Source of the DNA: Paludibacteraceae bacterium
Lineage (GTDB): Bacteria > Bacteroidota > Bacteroidia > Bacteroidales > Paludibacteraceae
DNA length: 64,000 nucleotides
Reading direction: 5' to 3'
Assembly (NCBI GenBank): GCA_017625155.1
Contig: JAGALP010000003.1
Coordinates: 310,001 to 374,000 of the forward strand
Part shown: positions 56,889 to 64,000 of the stretch, in pieces
Numbering within the stretch: the stretch's first letter is position 1
Layout of the letters: every line of letters starts with the position of its first letter
The notes under the pieces: generated by a model
The model's input: only the letters and a program-made list of their open reading frames with translations
What the model was told of the DNA's origin: nothing
The model's database searches: none
Translations under genes and position numbers: made by a program

Positions 56889-58880
56889 TTAATTTGTTTT
56901 CCTCACTTGCGCAGCCAGACCGCCGCCTGCTGCCATCCAGACTGTCACTTTGTCGCCTTTCTTCACGCTATACTCCTTTATATCGTACGCGTATGGGCGC
57001 GTGAGCCAGTCTGCATTCTCCGCATCGCACCACAGGGTCATGGTGTATTCCACACCTTCATCCAGCATGTCCAACGTGAGTTCTGCGGTGCGTGCCTCCT
57101 CATCCGTGATACCTCCGATATACCAGGTGTCGCCACCGCGCTCCTGACGCGCATAAATGCAGTAGTCACCTATCTTGCCATCCATGAGCAGCGAACGCTC
57201 CCAGTCGCATGGCACTTCTTCCACAAAGCGGAAAGCATCTGGATGTTCCATATAATGCTCTGGCAGGTCGCACACCATCTGCAATGGCGAATAGAAGCAC
57301 ACAAACAAGCCCAACTGATTCATCAGCGTGGAATGTACGCGTGTTGTCGGAATCACAGGGTTCTCAAAGTGGAACACGCCAGGTGTATAGTCCACTGGGC
57401 CTGCCAAAATACGTGTATAAGGCAATACTGTCACATGCTCACATGGACTTCCCCCATCTCTACTCCAAGCGTTCCACTCTTGTCCTCGAACACCCTCTTG
57501 AGTCATCAAGTTAGGATAAGTACGTTGCAAACCAGTAGGCATTACTGGCTCGTGATTGTCGATAGCTATTTGGTACTTAGCGGCCGTCTCTATCACTTTG
57601 CGATAGTGGCGAACGCCTGATTGACCTTTGTTCCATTGCAGACCATCCAAGGTACGAATGATTGGTGCTACATACCCCGTCTTAATAGCATTGATACCAT
57701 GCTCAGCATGATAAGTATATGCTTCTTCTAACACCGTCTCATAGTCTGCAGCATTACCACCAGTCTCGTTATGACCGATAATCTCCACGCCCAAACTATC
57801 TGCCAAACGGCTCAAATATGGCATATCCCAATCGGGATAAGACTCCGTAAAAGAGAAATGACGCCAGTCTTCCCAACCTTTGTTCCAACCTTCAGCCAAT
57901 ACGCCCTCTATATTGTGCTCCTTAGCAAAATGCAAGTACTTCTCCATATTCTCGGTCGTAGCACCGTGCAGCGGTCCCATCTCCCAAGTCATAGTCTTGA
58001 TGTGCATGCCCCACCAGATGCCAATGAACTTCATGGGTTTGATCCATGATGTATCCTTGATTTTACATGGCTCGTTGAGATTGAGCATGATGCGAGAAGC
58101 GGTGAGTTCTTGTAAATCATCCGCAAGGATCAACATACGCCAAGGTGTAGAGAATGGTAAGGATTCATACGCCTTTACCGAGGTGACTTGAGCGTGTTGG
58201 TTGAGCCAAGGAGTAAGGTAGAGTTTGAGAGCACCATCTTGCATATATAGATTTTGCGCTGGGTAGTCATATAGCGCTGCCTCATGTACAAACGCATATC
58301 CTCCATTGGTTAGTTCCAAAGTGATAGGCGAACACATCGTGTCTTTTTGCGATAGTGGTGCTTTGTCCCAAAGGGCTTCATAATATTCTGTGAGCCAAGG
58401 TATGGACCATGCTTGGTGATCAGACACGAATCGGTATTCAGTAATTTCATCCGTAATAGTAAGTAGCTTAGGGGATTGCTTTGGGAAAATATATCGGAAA
58501 GCCAATCCATCATTATACATACGGAAAGCAATCTTCATCTTCAGTCCAGATTGATGCTTTAGAGCGATGATGAGTTCATTATGCTGATCACTGATAGTAC
58601 GTTCCTCTCCCCAAACGGTTTCCCAAGATGTATTTACAGTGTTGGTTGTAGTGTGGGTAATAGTAAATTCATGGGTAAGATCATATTCTTGGCTCACGAT
58701 ACCGAGCTTAGACCAATCAAGGATGAGTTGTCCATCTTTGGTTACATGATATATAGGAGTTCCTTGTTCGTCTAAACGAAAATCTAGACTAATCGTTCCA
58801 TCAGGAGATTGAAGATGAGCACAATGATGGCAGGAAGCCATGACAAACGCGATAAAGCAAATGATTAAGATCCGTTTCAT
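56889..58880 (-). CDS. susB: glycoside hydrolase family 97 alpha-glucosidase (SusB-like)
   Basis: It releases glucose from malto-oligosaccharides, probably in the periplasm. A leader with M-A-S-C suggests a lipoprotein. The GH97 layout is complete: an N-terminal beta-sandwich (S-P-D-G-T-I-S-L-D-F), a barrel with W-W-G-M-H-I and G-I-N-A-I-K-T-G-Y, and the Glu-bearing N-H-E-P-V-M-P-T-G and E-G-V-R-G-Q-E-W-N blocks. These match the inverting SusB type rather than the retaining GH97 type. The 663 residues are within the family range. It is first in the operon, right after the promoter. Confidence 0.92.
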   Translation of the reverse strand: MKRILIICFIAFVMASCHHCAHLQSPDGTISLDFRLDEQGTPIYHVTKDGQLILDWSKLGIVSQEYDLTHEFTITHTTTNTVNTSWETVWGEERTISDQHNELIIALKHQSGLKMKIAFRMYNDGLAFRYIFPKQSPKLLTITDEITEYRFVSDHQAWSIPWLTEYYEALWDKAPLSQKDTMCSPITLELTNGGYAFVHEAALYDYPAQNLYMQDGALKLYLTPWLNQHAQVTSVKAYESLPFSTPWRMLILADDLQELTASRIMLNLNEPCKIKDTSWIKPMKFIGIWWGMHIKTMTWEMGPLHGATTENMEKYLHFAKEHNIEGVLAEGWNKGWEDWRHFSFTESYPDWDMPYLSRLADSLGVEIIGHNETGGNAADYETVLEEAYTYHAEHGINAIKTGYVAPIIRTLDGLQWNKGQSGVRHYRKVIETAAKYQIAIDNHEPVMPTGLQRTYPNLMTQEGVRGQEWNAWSRDGGSPCEHVTVLPYTRILAGPVDYTPGVFHFENPVIPTTRVHSTLMNQLGLFVCFYSPLQMVCDLPEHYMEHPDAFRFVEEVPCDWERSLLMDGKIGDYCIYARQERGGDTWYIGGITDEEARTAELTLDMLDEGVEYTMTLWCDAENADWLTRPYAYDIKEYSVKKGDKVTVWMAAGGGLAAQVRKTN

Positions 58881-58904
58881 AATAAAAATTTAAATTTATA
58901 TGTG

Positions 58905-58912
58905 CAAAGGTA
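58905..58912 (-). promoter_or_regulatory. -7 box of the sus operon promoter
   Basis: TACCTTTG on the minus strand (58912-58905), 25 bp before susB. No good TTG -33 box lies 20 bp upstream, which fits a promoter that needs an activator such as SusR. Confidence 0.65.
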
Positions 58913-58925
58913 CTGCTTTTTTATG

Positions 58926-58959
58926 ATATATAGAAAAAATCATAATAATATATAGAAAA
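58926..58959. promoter_or_regulatory. direct repeat ATATATAGAAAA, candidate SusR operator
   Basis: Two perfect 12-bp copies (58926-58937 and 58948-58959) start 22 bp apart, that is two helix turns, in the susB-susR intergenic region. They lie just upstream of the sus -7 box where an activator would bind. Confidence 0.45.
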
Positions 58960-58983
58960 TTTTAAATATATTTTCAGTAATAT

Positions 58984-59014
58984 TTTGTTATTCGAAAACT
59001 ATTTTGTACTTTTG
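58984..59014 (+). promoter_or_regulatory. promoter of the susR-like gene
   Basis: TTTG (58984-58987), a 19-bp spacer and TACTTTTG (59007-59014), 20 bp before the ATG at 59034. Confidence 0.7.
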
Positions 59015-59033
59015 CAATCAAAATGATTATACC

Positions 59034-60605
59034 ATGAAAATAAGATTGCTATTTACGCTGATTTTTGCGGGTAGTGTATTGTCGCTATTCCCTAGTAATT
59101 ACTCGATTTCTTCGGATATTTTGCTGTTGGATAAAGCCCTTGAGTTACGTCCTGAATATGAAGGTATAAAACGGGTTCGTATTGATAGTTTGATGCAGGC
59201 TTTATACTTATCAGACGATCCATATTATATCTATAAAAATATCTATGAAGAATATAAATCATATAATTATGATACTGCGCTGATTTATGTGCGTCTAATG
59301 CAAGAAGAAGCACGTAAAAAAGGAGATGAGAACTTCATGGTGGATGCATGCATTGCCAAGGCTTTTGTCTATCTATCTGGAGGATTGTTTAAAGAGGCGT
59401 ATGATATATTAGCCCCTATGGAAAGTGTATATACTAACTTGCCCAACCTGTATTATATGACCTACGCACGTCTATTATGGGATATGGCAGATTATGCTGG
59501 AGGAGAAAAAACAATAGAATATAATGCACAAGCTAGGCTATATGTCGAACAAATTATCAATCGATCCTCTCCTGCTGATTCTGCCCAGTATTGGTATCCT
59601 ATGGCAGCCATAGATTTGCGTACTGGTAATTATGTACAGAGTATTGCACGAATGCAAGAAGTGCTTAAAGATACTGGCTGTTCGGATCACGACTATGCGA
59701 TCTACGAAAGTTCTTTGGCATTTCTATACTATCAGATAGGAGATGTTGATAAAGCGCTACATCATTATATTCGTGCTACGATATACGATATACAAAGTTG
59801 CACCAATGAAACGGTGGCACTACGCATGGTGGCAGAGATGTTGTTTCAGCGGGGCGAGGTGGATTTATCGGAACAATATATTCGTATCGCTATGAATGAT
59901 GCAAAACGCTACCATGCTCGCCATAGACAGGTTAGTATTTCACAAATCTTGCCAATTATAGAGCAACAACAGAATGCCAATTATCAACAACAGCGACGAA
60001 TAGCTATCATGTTGTTGGTAGTTGCTATCATCTTGTTGATTATGTTCTGCATTGCCATGATAGTTACTATGCATCGCAATAAAACCATCAACGCAGCTCG
60101 AGCCACTATTCAGACGATGAATCAAAATCTGATTGTGGCTAATAAACTGAAAGAATCAATGCTTAGTACATTACTCGCAGGCAACTCGCGGTATTTGGCG
60201 AGCGTAGAGCAATATCAACAACGTGTGAAGGAATATGCCACTCAGAGGCGGTATTCCGACCTGATGAATGTACCCAAGAATGTAGATGCTCATTTAAGGC
60301 GGGTGAATATGAACCATCAATTGGATCAGACTTTGCTAGAGTTATATCCAAATTTTGTGGATGCTTTTAATAAACTATTGCGCCCAGAGGAACGATTTGA
60401 ATTGAAGAAAAACGAACTGATGAACACGCCTATGCGCATCTTTGCACTGATTCGATTGGGAATAACTCATCATGATACCATTGCAGAGATATTGAATTGT
60501 AGTATCAATACGGTTTATACCTACAAAACAAAGACTATTCTGCGCTCGGATTTAAGTGCGGATGAATTTTATGAAGCACTGATGCAAATTTCTGCATTTC
60601 ATTGA
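59034..60605 (+). CDS. susR: SusR-like membrane-spanning regulator (DUF6377 type)
   Basis: This 523-residue protein has a signal/anchor helix (about 1-20), a periplasmic TPR-like sensor region (about 25-315), one membrane helix (about 325-348) and a cytoplasmic part with a coiled coil and a LuxR/SusR-type C-terminal helix-turn-helix (R-L-G-I-T-H-H-D-T-I-A-E-I-L-N-C-S-I-N-T-V-Y-T-Y-K, about 465-495). This is the SusR layout; SusR activates sus genes in response to maltose. The divergent position next to the sus operon supports the call. The ATG at 59034 is chosen because the promoter ends at 59014. Confidence 0.9.
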   Translation: MKIRLLFTLIFAGSVLSLFPSNYSISSDILLLDKALELRPEYEGIKRVRIDSLMQALYLSDDPYYIYKNIYEEYKSYNYDTALIYVRLMQEEARKKGDENFMVDACIAKAFVYLSGGLFKEAYDILAPMESVYTNLPNLYYMTYARLLWDMADYAGGEKTIEYNAQARLYVEQIINRSSPADSAQYWYPMAAIDLRTGNYVQSIARMQEVLKDTGCSDHDYAIYESSLAFLYYQIGDVDKALHHYIRATIYDIQSCTNETVALRMVAEMLFQRGEVDLSEQYIRIAMNDAKRYHARHRQVSISQILPIIEQQQNANYQQQRRIAIMLLVVAIILLIMFCIAMIVTMHRNKTINAARATIQTMNQNLIVANKLKESMLSTLLAGNSRYLASVEQYQQRVKEYATQRRYSDLMNVPKNVDAHLRRVNMNHQLDQTLLELYPNFVDAFNKLLRPEERFELKKNELMNTPMRIFALIRLGITHHDTIAEILNCSINTVYTYKTKTILRSDLSADEFYEALMQISAFH

Positions 60606-60679
60606 TACACGAATAATATGTGCAATACGAACCTGAATTGAATATGATGGGGACTAAGAATGATATCCGATTCTTAATA

Positions 60680-60718
60680 AAAAGGTGGATTTTTGTACGA
60701 AAATCCACCTTTTGTTTT
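60680..60718 (+). terminator. terminator of susR
   Basis: AAAAGGTGGATTTT and AAAATCCACCTTTT (60680-60693 with 60700-60713) form a long stem followed by a T-rich tract. A smaller hairpin AAGAAT/ATTCTT precedes it. Confidence 0.85.
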
Positions 60719-60747
60719 GTTTATTCAAAATATTTTGTGTACCTTTG
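60716..60747 (+). promoter_or_regulatory. promoter of the AraC gene, overlapping the susR terminator
   Basis: TTTG (60716-60719), a 20-bp spacer and TACCTTTG (60740-60747). The -33 box is part of the T tract of the preceding terminator. Confidence 0.7.
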
Positions 60748-60767
60748 CAGCATAAATCATTACAACT

Positions 60768-61613
60768 ATGCAAAACGAAATTCCTTTGATTGACTGCCCG
60801 ATTGATTATATCTTTGGCGAGGCAAGCGGTAAAGTATTGAACGAATACATGCGTTTCCCATGCAAAATCAAGTGTGGTGTATATGCTTTTATGGCAGCTG
60901 GTACCGCACGTGCGACAGTGAATATCACTCAGTACGAATTTCAAGAAAACGATGTGCTATATCTTTCTCCTAATAGTTTCTTCCGTGTGCATGAGTTTAG
61001 CGAAGATGCGCGTGTGTTGTACATTGTGCTATCATCCTCGTTCTTAGAGAAGAATGCCTATAGTATTCGTCGCCCTCGTTTGACGGGAATAGAAGCGTGT
61101 CAGATTGTACATGTCACACCAGAGCAGAAGAATGTTATTTTGCACTTCTCTCAAGTATTAGAAGAGGCGGTGAATTGTACACCAAGCATGATAGATACTG
61201 AGCGTATGGTACATGTGTACAACTTGATACACTTGATTTTCCATGATTACTTCGTGGCAAACAGCGATACCAAGTCCCGACCAATGGACCGTAAGTCGGA
61301 GATATTTCAGGAGTATAGCGAATTGGTGATGAAGCATTACCAAGAGTGGCATCATGTAGCGGAATATGCTACTGCAATGCATATCACCGTACCGCATTTG
61401 TGCTCAACCATCAAACAGGCCAGTTCGCGTACAGCAGGTGATTTGATCATTGAAGCGATTATTACTGATGCCAAGGCACAACTGAAGTTGTCGATTGCTC
61501 CAATCAAAGAGATTGGTCTTAGTCTAGGCTTTGATAATGTGGCGTTCTTCAACCGCTTCTTCAAAACCCACACAGGCATTACCCCCAAGAACTACCGAAA
61601 CGGGGAGGATTAA
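60768..61613 (+). CDS. AraC-family transcriptional regulator
   Basis: This 281-residue protein has a cupin-type N-terminal domain (about 10-110, with E-N-D-V-L-Y-L-S-P-N-S-F-F-R-V) and a C-terminal AraC domain with two helix-turn-helix motifs (V-A-E-Y-A-T-A-M-H-I-T-V-P-H-L at about 198-212; I-G-L-S-L-G-F-D-N-V-A-F-F-N-R-F-F-K-T-H-T-G-I-T-P near the end). The target is unknown. It lies next to the sus locus but is transcribed from its own promoter, and is convergent with the DUF5686 gene. Confidence 0.92.
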   Translation: MQNEIPLIDCPIDYIFGEASGKVLNEYMRFPCKIKCGVYAFMAAGTARATVNITQYEFQENDVLYLSPNSFFRVHEFSEDARVLYIVLSSSFLEKNAYSIRRPRLTGIEACQIVHVTPEQKNVILHFSQVLEEAVNCTPSMIDTERMVHVYNLIHLIFHDYFVANSDTKSRPMDRKSEIFQEYSELVMKHYQEWHHVAEYATAMHITVPHLCSTIKQASSRTAGDLIIEAIITDAKAQLKLSIAPIKEIGLSLGFDNVAFFNRFFKTHTGITPKNYRNGED

Positions 61614-61633
61614 GGTGGCGGAACAGGTTTGAA

Positions 61634-64000
61634 CTACATACCTAAAGACAGGCGGAAACGCACTGCCCACCATGGCGCACATGAGTCTTGTAGGTTTGTC
61701 AGTCGGAATACTCCATACACCTCTCCAATACGCAATATATTGCCAATTCCTACGCCCAGCTCTACGTATGGGATATTGAGGGCATTCATGGTGCAATATC
61801 CTGCTTGATTGGTAGGAAAGGCTAATATGCCTTGGTGCTGTTTGCTCAAGCCTCCGTATGCTACTTTTAACTCGAGTAATTCTCTCAAACGCGCATAGCG
61901 TATTCCTGGAATAAGATTGAATAACACCCCTTTGCCATTCCAATGAGCATGCAACGCAATATACCTGTCAGCCGCATACTGGTAGTTGTTCATCAGTGAG
62001 AATCGATAGGTATCGAAGACGTGTGTTTGGTTGCCAGCAAAATGGTGCAATAGCGGATAAGGTACTTTGCCAAAGACTAATCCTGCTTGTAATAGGTAAT
62101 CTAACTCTCCGCCTATGCCCAGATCGACGTTGTGGCGCAACATGAGTTGCAAGTTGCCATACATGCGATACGATGGAATGTTATCCAGACGATAACTACC
62201 TAATTCAGCACCTACGTATATGACAGGTAGGTTATTATAGATATATCTGCGATGGAAATAGGTATCCACCTTGCGTTCGTTGAAACTTACGCGTGCGGAT
62301 GCACCCACGGTGGAGTAGAACATGGTAGGTTGGCTATGGTAGTTGCGCGTGGCTTCTCCATATCCTGTTTGTCCTACTTTGATATAGGCTTTTGTTTCAA
62401 GATATTTGTTCCAATCATCTGCAAATTGCATGCGCCCTTCTTGGCGACGGGTCATGGTGTTGTAGAAGTGCTTGGAGTTGAATCTTGCTCCACGGAAGAT
62501 GTCGGTAATCAGGTTGACTTGAGGACTGAAAATTTTGTTTTCGCGTCTATATTCCTCAAAATCATCTACTTCTGAATAGACGTACAGGTCCCTGTACTTG
62601 AGCTGAACGGTATGCCTGCGTTCGCTTGGCAAGGCGATGTTGACTTGTCCAAATCCTTTGAACGCTCTATCTCCAGTGCCATAAGCCACCATGGCTTCAA
62701 GGCTCACATGCTTCCATAGTGCCTCAGTTGTTCGCAGTGGAATACCCACCCGCAAGCCTTCTTGCTGATTGTATTTGATGAGATGGTGTATCTTACCGAC
62801 TTCTACATATTTGTTGGTAGGAATATAGCCCGTATTCAATACATACGCTAAGAATTTAGCCGTCTTGAAGAGTGGTGTGTTGTTGAGGCTATCCAATGCG
62901 GGCAGGATAACATCTTCCATTTCCTTAGTGGTATCCAACGTGGCGATAGTGGACGTCATGTCGGTGAGGAAGCGGTTGTCGCGATTGAGTAACAGGGTGG
63001 GGAAAATATGCACCGAATCGCTCAGCGATGGTGTCTTGATGGCGAAATCCATGAGCAGGCTCATCTGCTCGGATAGCAGTTGGTTGTTCGGTGCAAAGGT
63101 CTGATGGATAGTGAGTTCCTTGAGATAGTTGATGCTGGTTTGTACGGGCATCTGGACATCAATCTTGCGCAATGCACAAGTGGCAGAGTCGATGGTCATC
63201 TCGCCGTTGAAGGTGGCGTAGAATGGGTTCTTGGTCTTGAAGTGCAGCAAGTAATGTTTCTCATCGCCGACCTGTAGGCTATCTGCCAAGTAGTAGTTGT
63301 AATAGGTGTTGCCTGATGCCGCCAGCGGACTCAGCAGCGATGTGCTGAGAAAGGGCAAACTATTGTCGTAGAAATCAAATGCGGTAGGAATTTGTCCCAG
63401 TAGCAATTGGTAGTCGGTCAATGTCAGCAGGGTCGCCTCTTCGCGTACGCTATCTGCCACCTGCTGCCGCCAATACAGCGGAATCAGATACGTGCTATCC
63501 TCCTGCTGAATCATACCACTTTGCAGGCTCTTCCACAGTGCACGCTTTAGGTGCTTCGACTGGATATCCGATACATATAGCGCCGTTTTACCTGCTTGGC
63601 TGGTGGCTACTGCTCGTTTGTTGGCTGCACGTCGTGCCCGTACCTTATCCATCAATGCTAAGGCAGGGTTGTCGCCAGGCACGATAAACACCTCTTGCAA
63701 ACTGCCCACTTTCTCTCGCAACGCAATATCAATGCCCGATTGGGTATGTGGCTCTATCTTGAATCGTTCGGTATGATAGCCCACTGCGCTGACTACCATT
63801 GTACGTGAGCGATCCAAGTCTTCGCGCAGCAAGAATAGTCCTTCAGCATTGGTCGTTGTACCCAACTGTGTCCCTTGGAGATACACATGCACATTCGACA
63901 ACGGCTCACCCGTGTTGGCGTCATATACTTCACCCACCACAATCGTTTCTTGAGCAAGCAGATGCAAACTCAAGAAGAGCCACAATGATATGAGTACAAG
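61634..64000 (-). CDS. DUF5686 / carboxypeptidase-regulatory-like protein (start beyond window edge)
   Basis: The frame stays open to base 64000 and reads L-V-L-I-S-L-W-L-F-L-S-L-H-L-L-A-Q, the end of a signal peptide, so the true start lies outside the window. The first internal start-like codon (TTG at 63985) is not used. A carboxypeptidase-like regulatory domain (V-V-G-E-V-Y-D-A-N-T-G-E-P-L-S-N-V) opens the mature protein. The rest is DUF5686, a family of outer membrane beta-barrel-like proteins whose role is unknown. The C terminus W-A-V-R-F-R-L-S-L-G-M has the aromatic/hydrophobic ending of barrel strands. Confidence 0.87.
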   Translation of the reverse strand, partial: LVLISLWLFLSLHLLAQETIVVGEVYDANTGEPLSNVHVYLQGTQLGTTTNAEGLFLLREDLDRSRTMVVSAVGYHTERFKIEPHTQSGIDIALREKVGSLQEVFIVPGDNPALALMDKVRARRAANKRAVATSQAGKTALYVSDIQSKHLKRALWKSLQSGMIQQEDSTYLIPLYWRQQVADSVREEATLLTLTDYQLLLGQIPTAFDFYDNSLPFLSTSLLSPLAASGNTYYNYYLADSLQVGDEKHYLLHFKTKNPFYATFNGEMTIDSATCALRKIDVQMPVQTSINYLKELTIHQTFAPNNQLLSEQMSLLMDFAIKTPSLSDSVHIFPTLLLNRDNRFLTDMTSTIATLDTTKEMEDVILPALDSLNNTPLFKTAKFLAYVLNTGYIPTNKYVEVGKIHHLIKYNQQEGLRVGIPLRTTEALWKHVSLEAMVAYGTGDRAFKGFGQVNIALPSERRHTVQLKYRDLYVYSEVDDFEEYRRENKIFSPQVNLITDIFRGARFNSKHFYNTMTRRQEGRMQFADDWNKYLETKAYIKVGQTGYGEATRNYHSQPTMFYSTVGASARVSFNERKVDTYFHRRYIYNNLPVIYVGAELGSYRLDNIPSYRMYGNLQLMLRHNVDLGIGGELDYLLQAGLVFGKVPYPLLHHFAGNQTHVFDTYRFSLMNNYQYAADRYIALHAHWNGKGVLFNLIPGIRYARLRELLELKVAYGGLSKQHQGILAFPTNQAGYCTMNALNIPYVELGVGIGNILRIGEVYGVFRLTNLQDSCAPWWAVRFRLSLGM

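Overview
The window looks like a chromosomal segment from a member of the Bacteroidales (phylum Bacteroidota). The evidence is a complete starch-utilisation (Sus) operon with SusC/SusD, proteins carrying type IX secretion (T9SS) C-terminal sorting domains, meso-diaminopimelate dehydrogenase, DUF4248/VirE genes, and promoters that repeatedly show the Bacteroidota form (TTTG or TTG, about 20 bp, then TAnnTTTG). The T9SS cargo argues for a T9SS-positive lineage; I cannot place it to genus. There is no rRNA, CRISPR array, integrase or transposase.

Layout. 1-3.5 kb: M16 peptidase fragment, tRNA-Leu, a small lipoprotein and a DUF59-lpxH-mazG operon. 3.7-9 kb: a capsule/exopolysaccharide export pair (OPX lipoprotein and tyrosine kinase) and topoisomerase III. 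9-17 kb: housekeeping genes (tcdA, clc, obg, adk, HU, rhomboid, ddh). 17-24.8 kb: M13 peptidase, glgB, nagB, cysS and a DD-peptidase-like lipoprotein. 24.8-39.6 kb: an accessory region on the minus strand. It holds a phage-like lysis cassette (spanin-like protein, DUF5675 lysin-like protein, holin-like protein), two paralogous small genes each preceded by a covarying RNA-like leader, a 3192-residue T9SS-secreted multidomain protein, and a VirE/DUF4248 module with iteron-like octamers. 39.6-42 kb: an operon encoding a two-repeat surface protein whose repeats end in diversity-generating-retroelement (DGR) type variable regions, plus a small T9SS cargo protein. 42-48 kb: HXXEE membrane protein, AraC regulator and a TolC/HlyD/MFS efflux operon with a 30-codon leader ORF. 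48-61 kb: six-gene sus operon (susB, susC, susD, susE/F-like, alpha-amylase, starch-binding protein) with a divergent SusR-like regulator. 61-64 kb: AraC regulator and a DUF5686 protein cut by the window edge.

The strongest unusual signals are as follows. (1) The two variable regions at 39664-39810 and 40510-40656 differ at 22 of 49 codons, almost only at first and second codon positions of NNC/NNT codons. This is the footprint of adenine mutagenesis of AAY codons, but no reverse transcriptase or template repeat is in the window. (2) Paired leaders at 26298-26391 and 26826-26913 have compensatory changes in predicted stems. (3) There is a pervasive family of 7-bp (sometimes 8-, 10- or 14-bp) word repeats mixed with tiny hairpins. 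It sits between genes and has also been accepted inside the coding sequences of M16, M13, DUF5715, the spanin-like gene, DUF5675 and virE. (4) A nested 84-bp palindrome of octamers lies at the end of virE.
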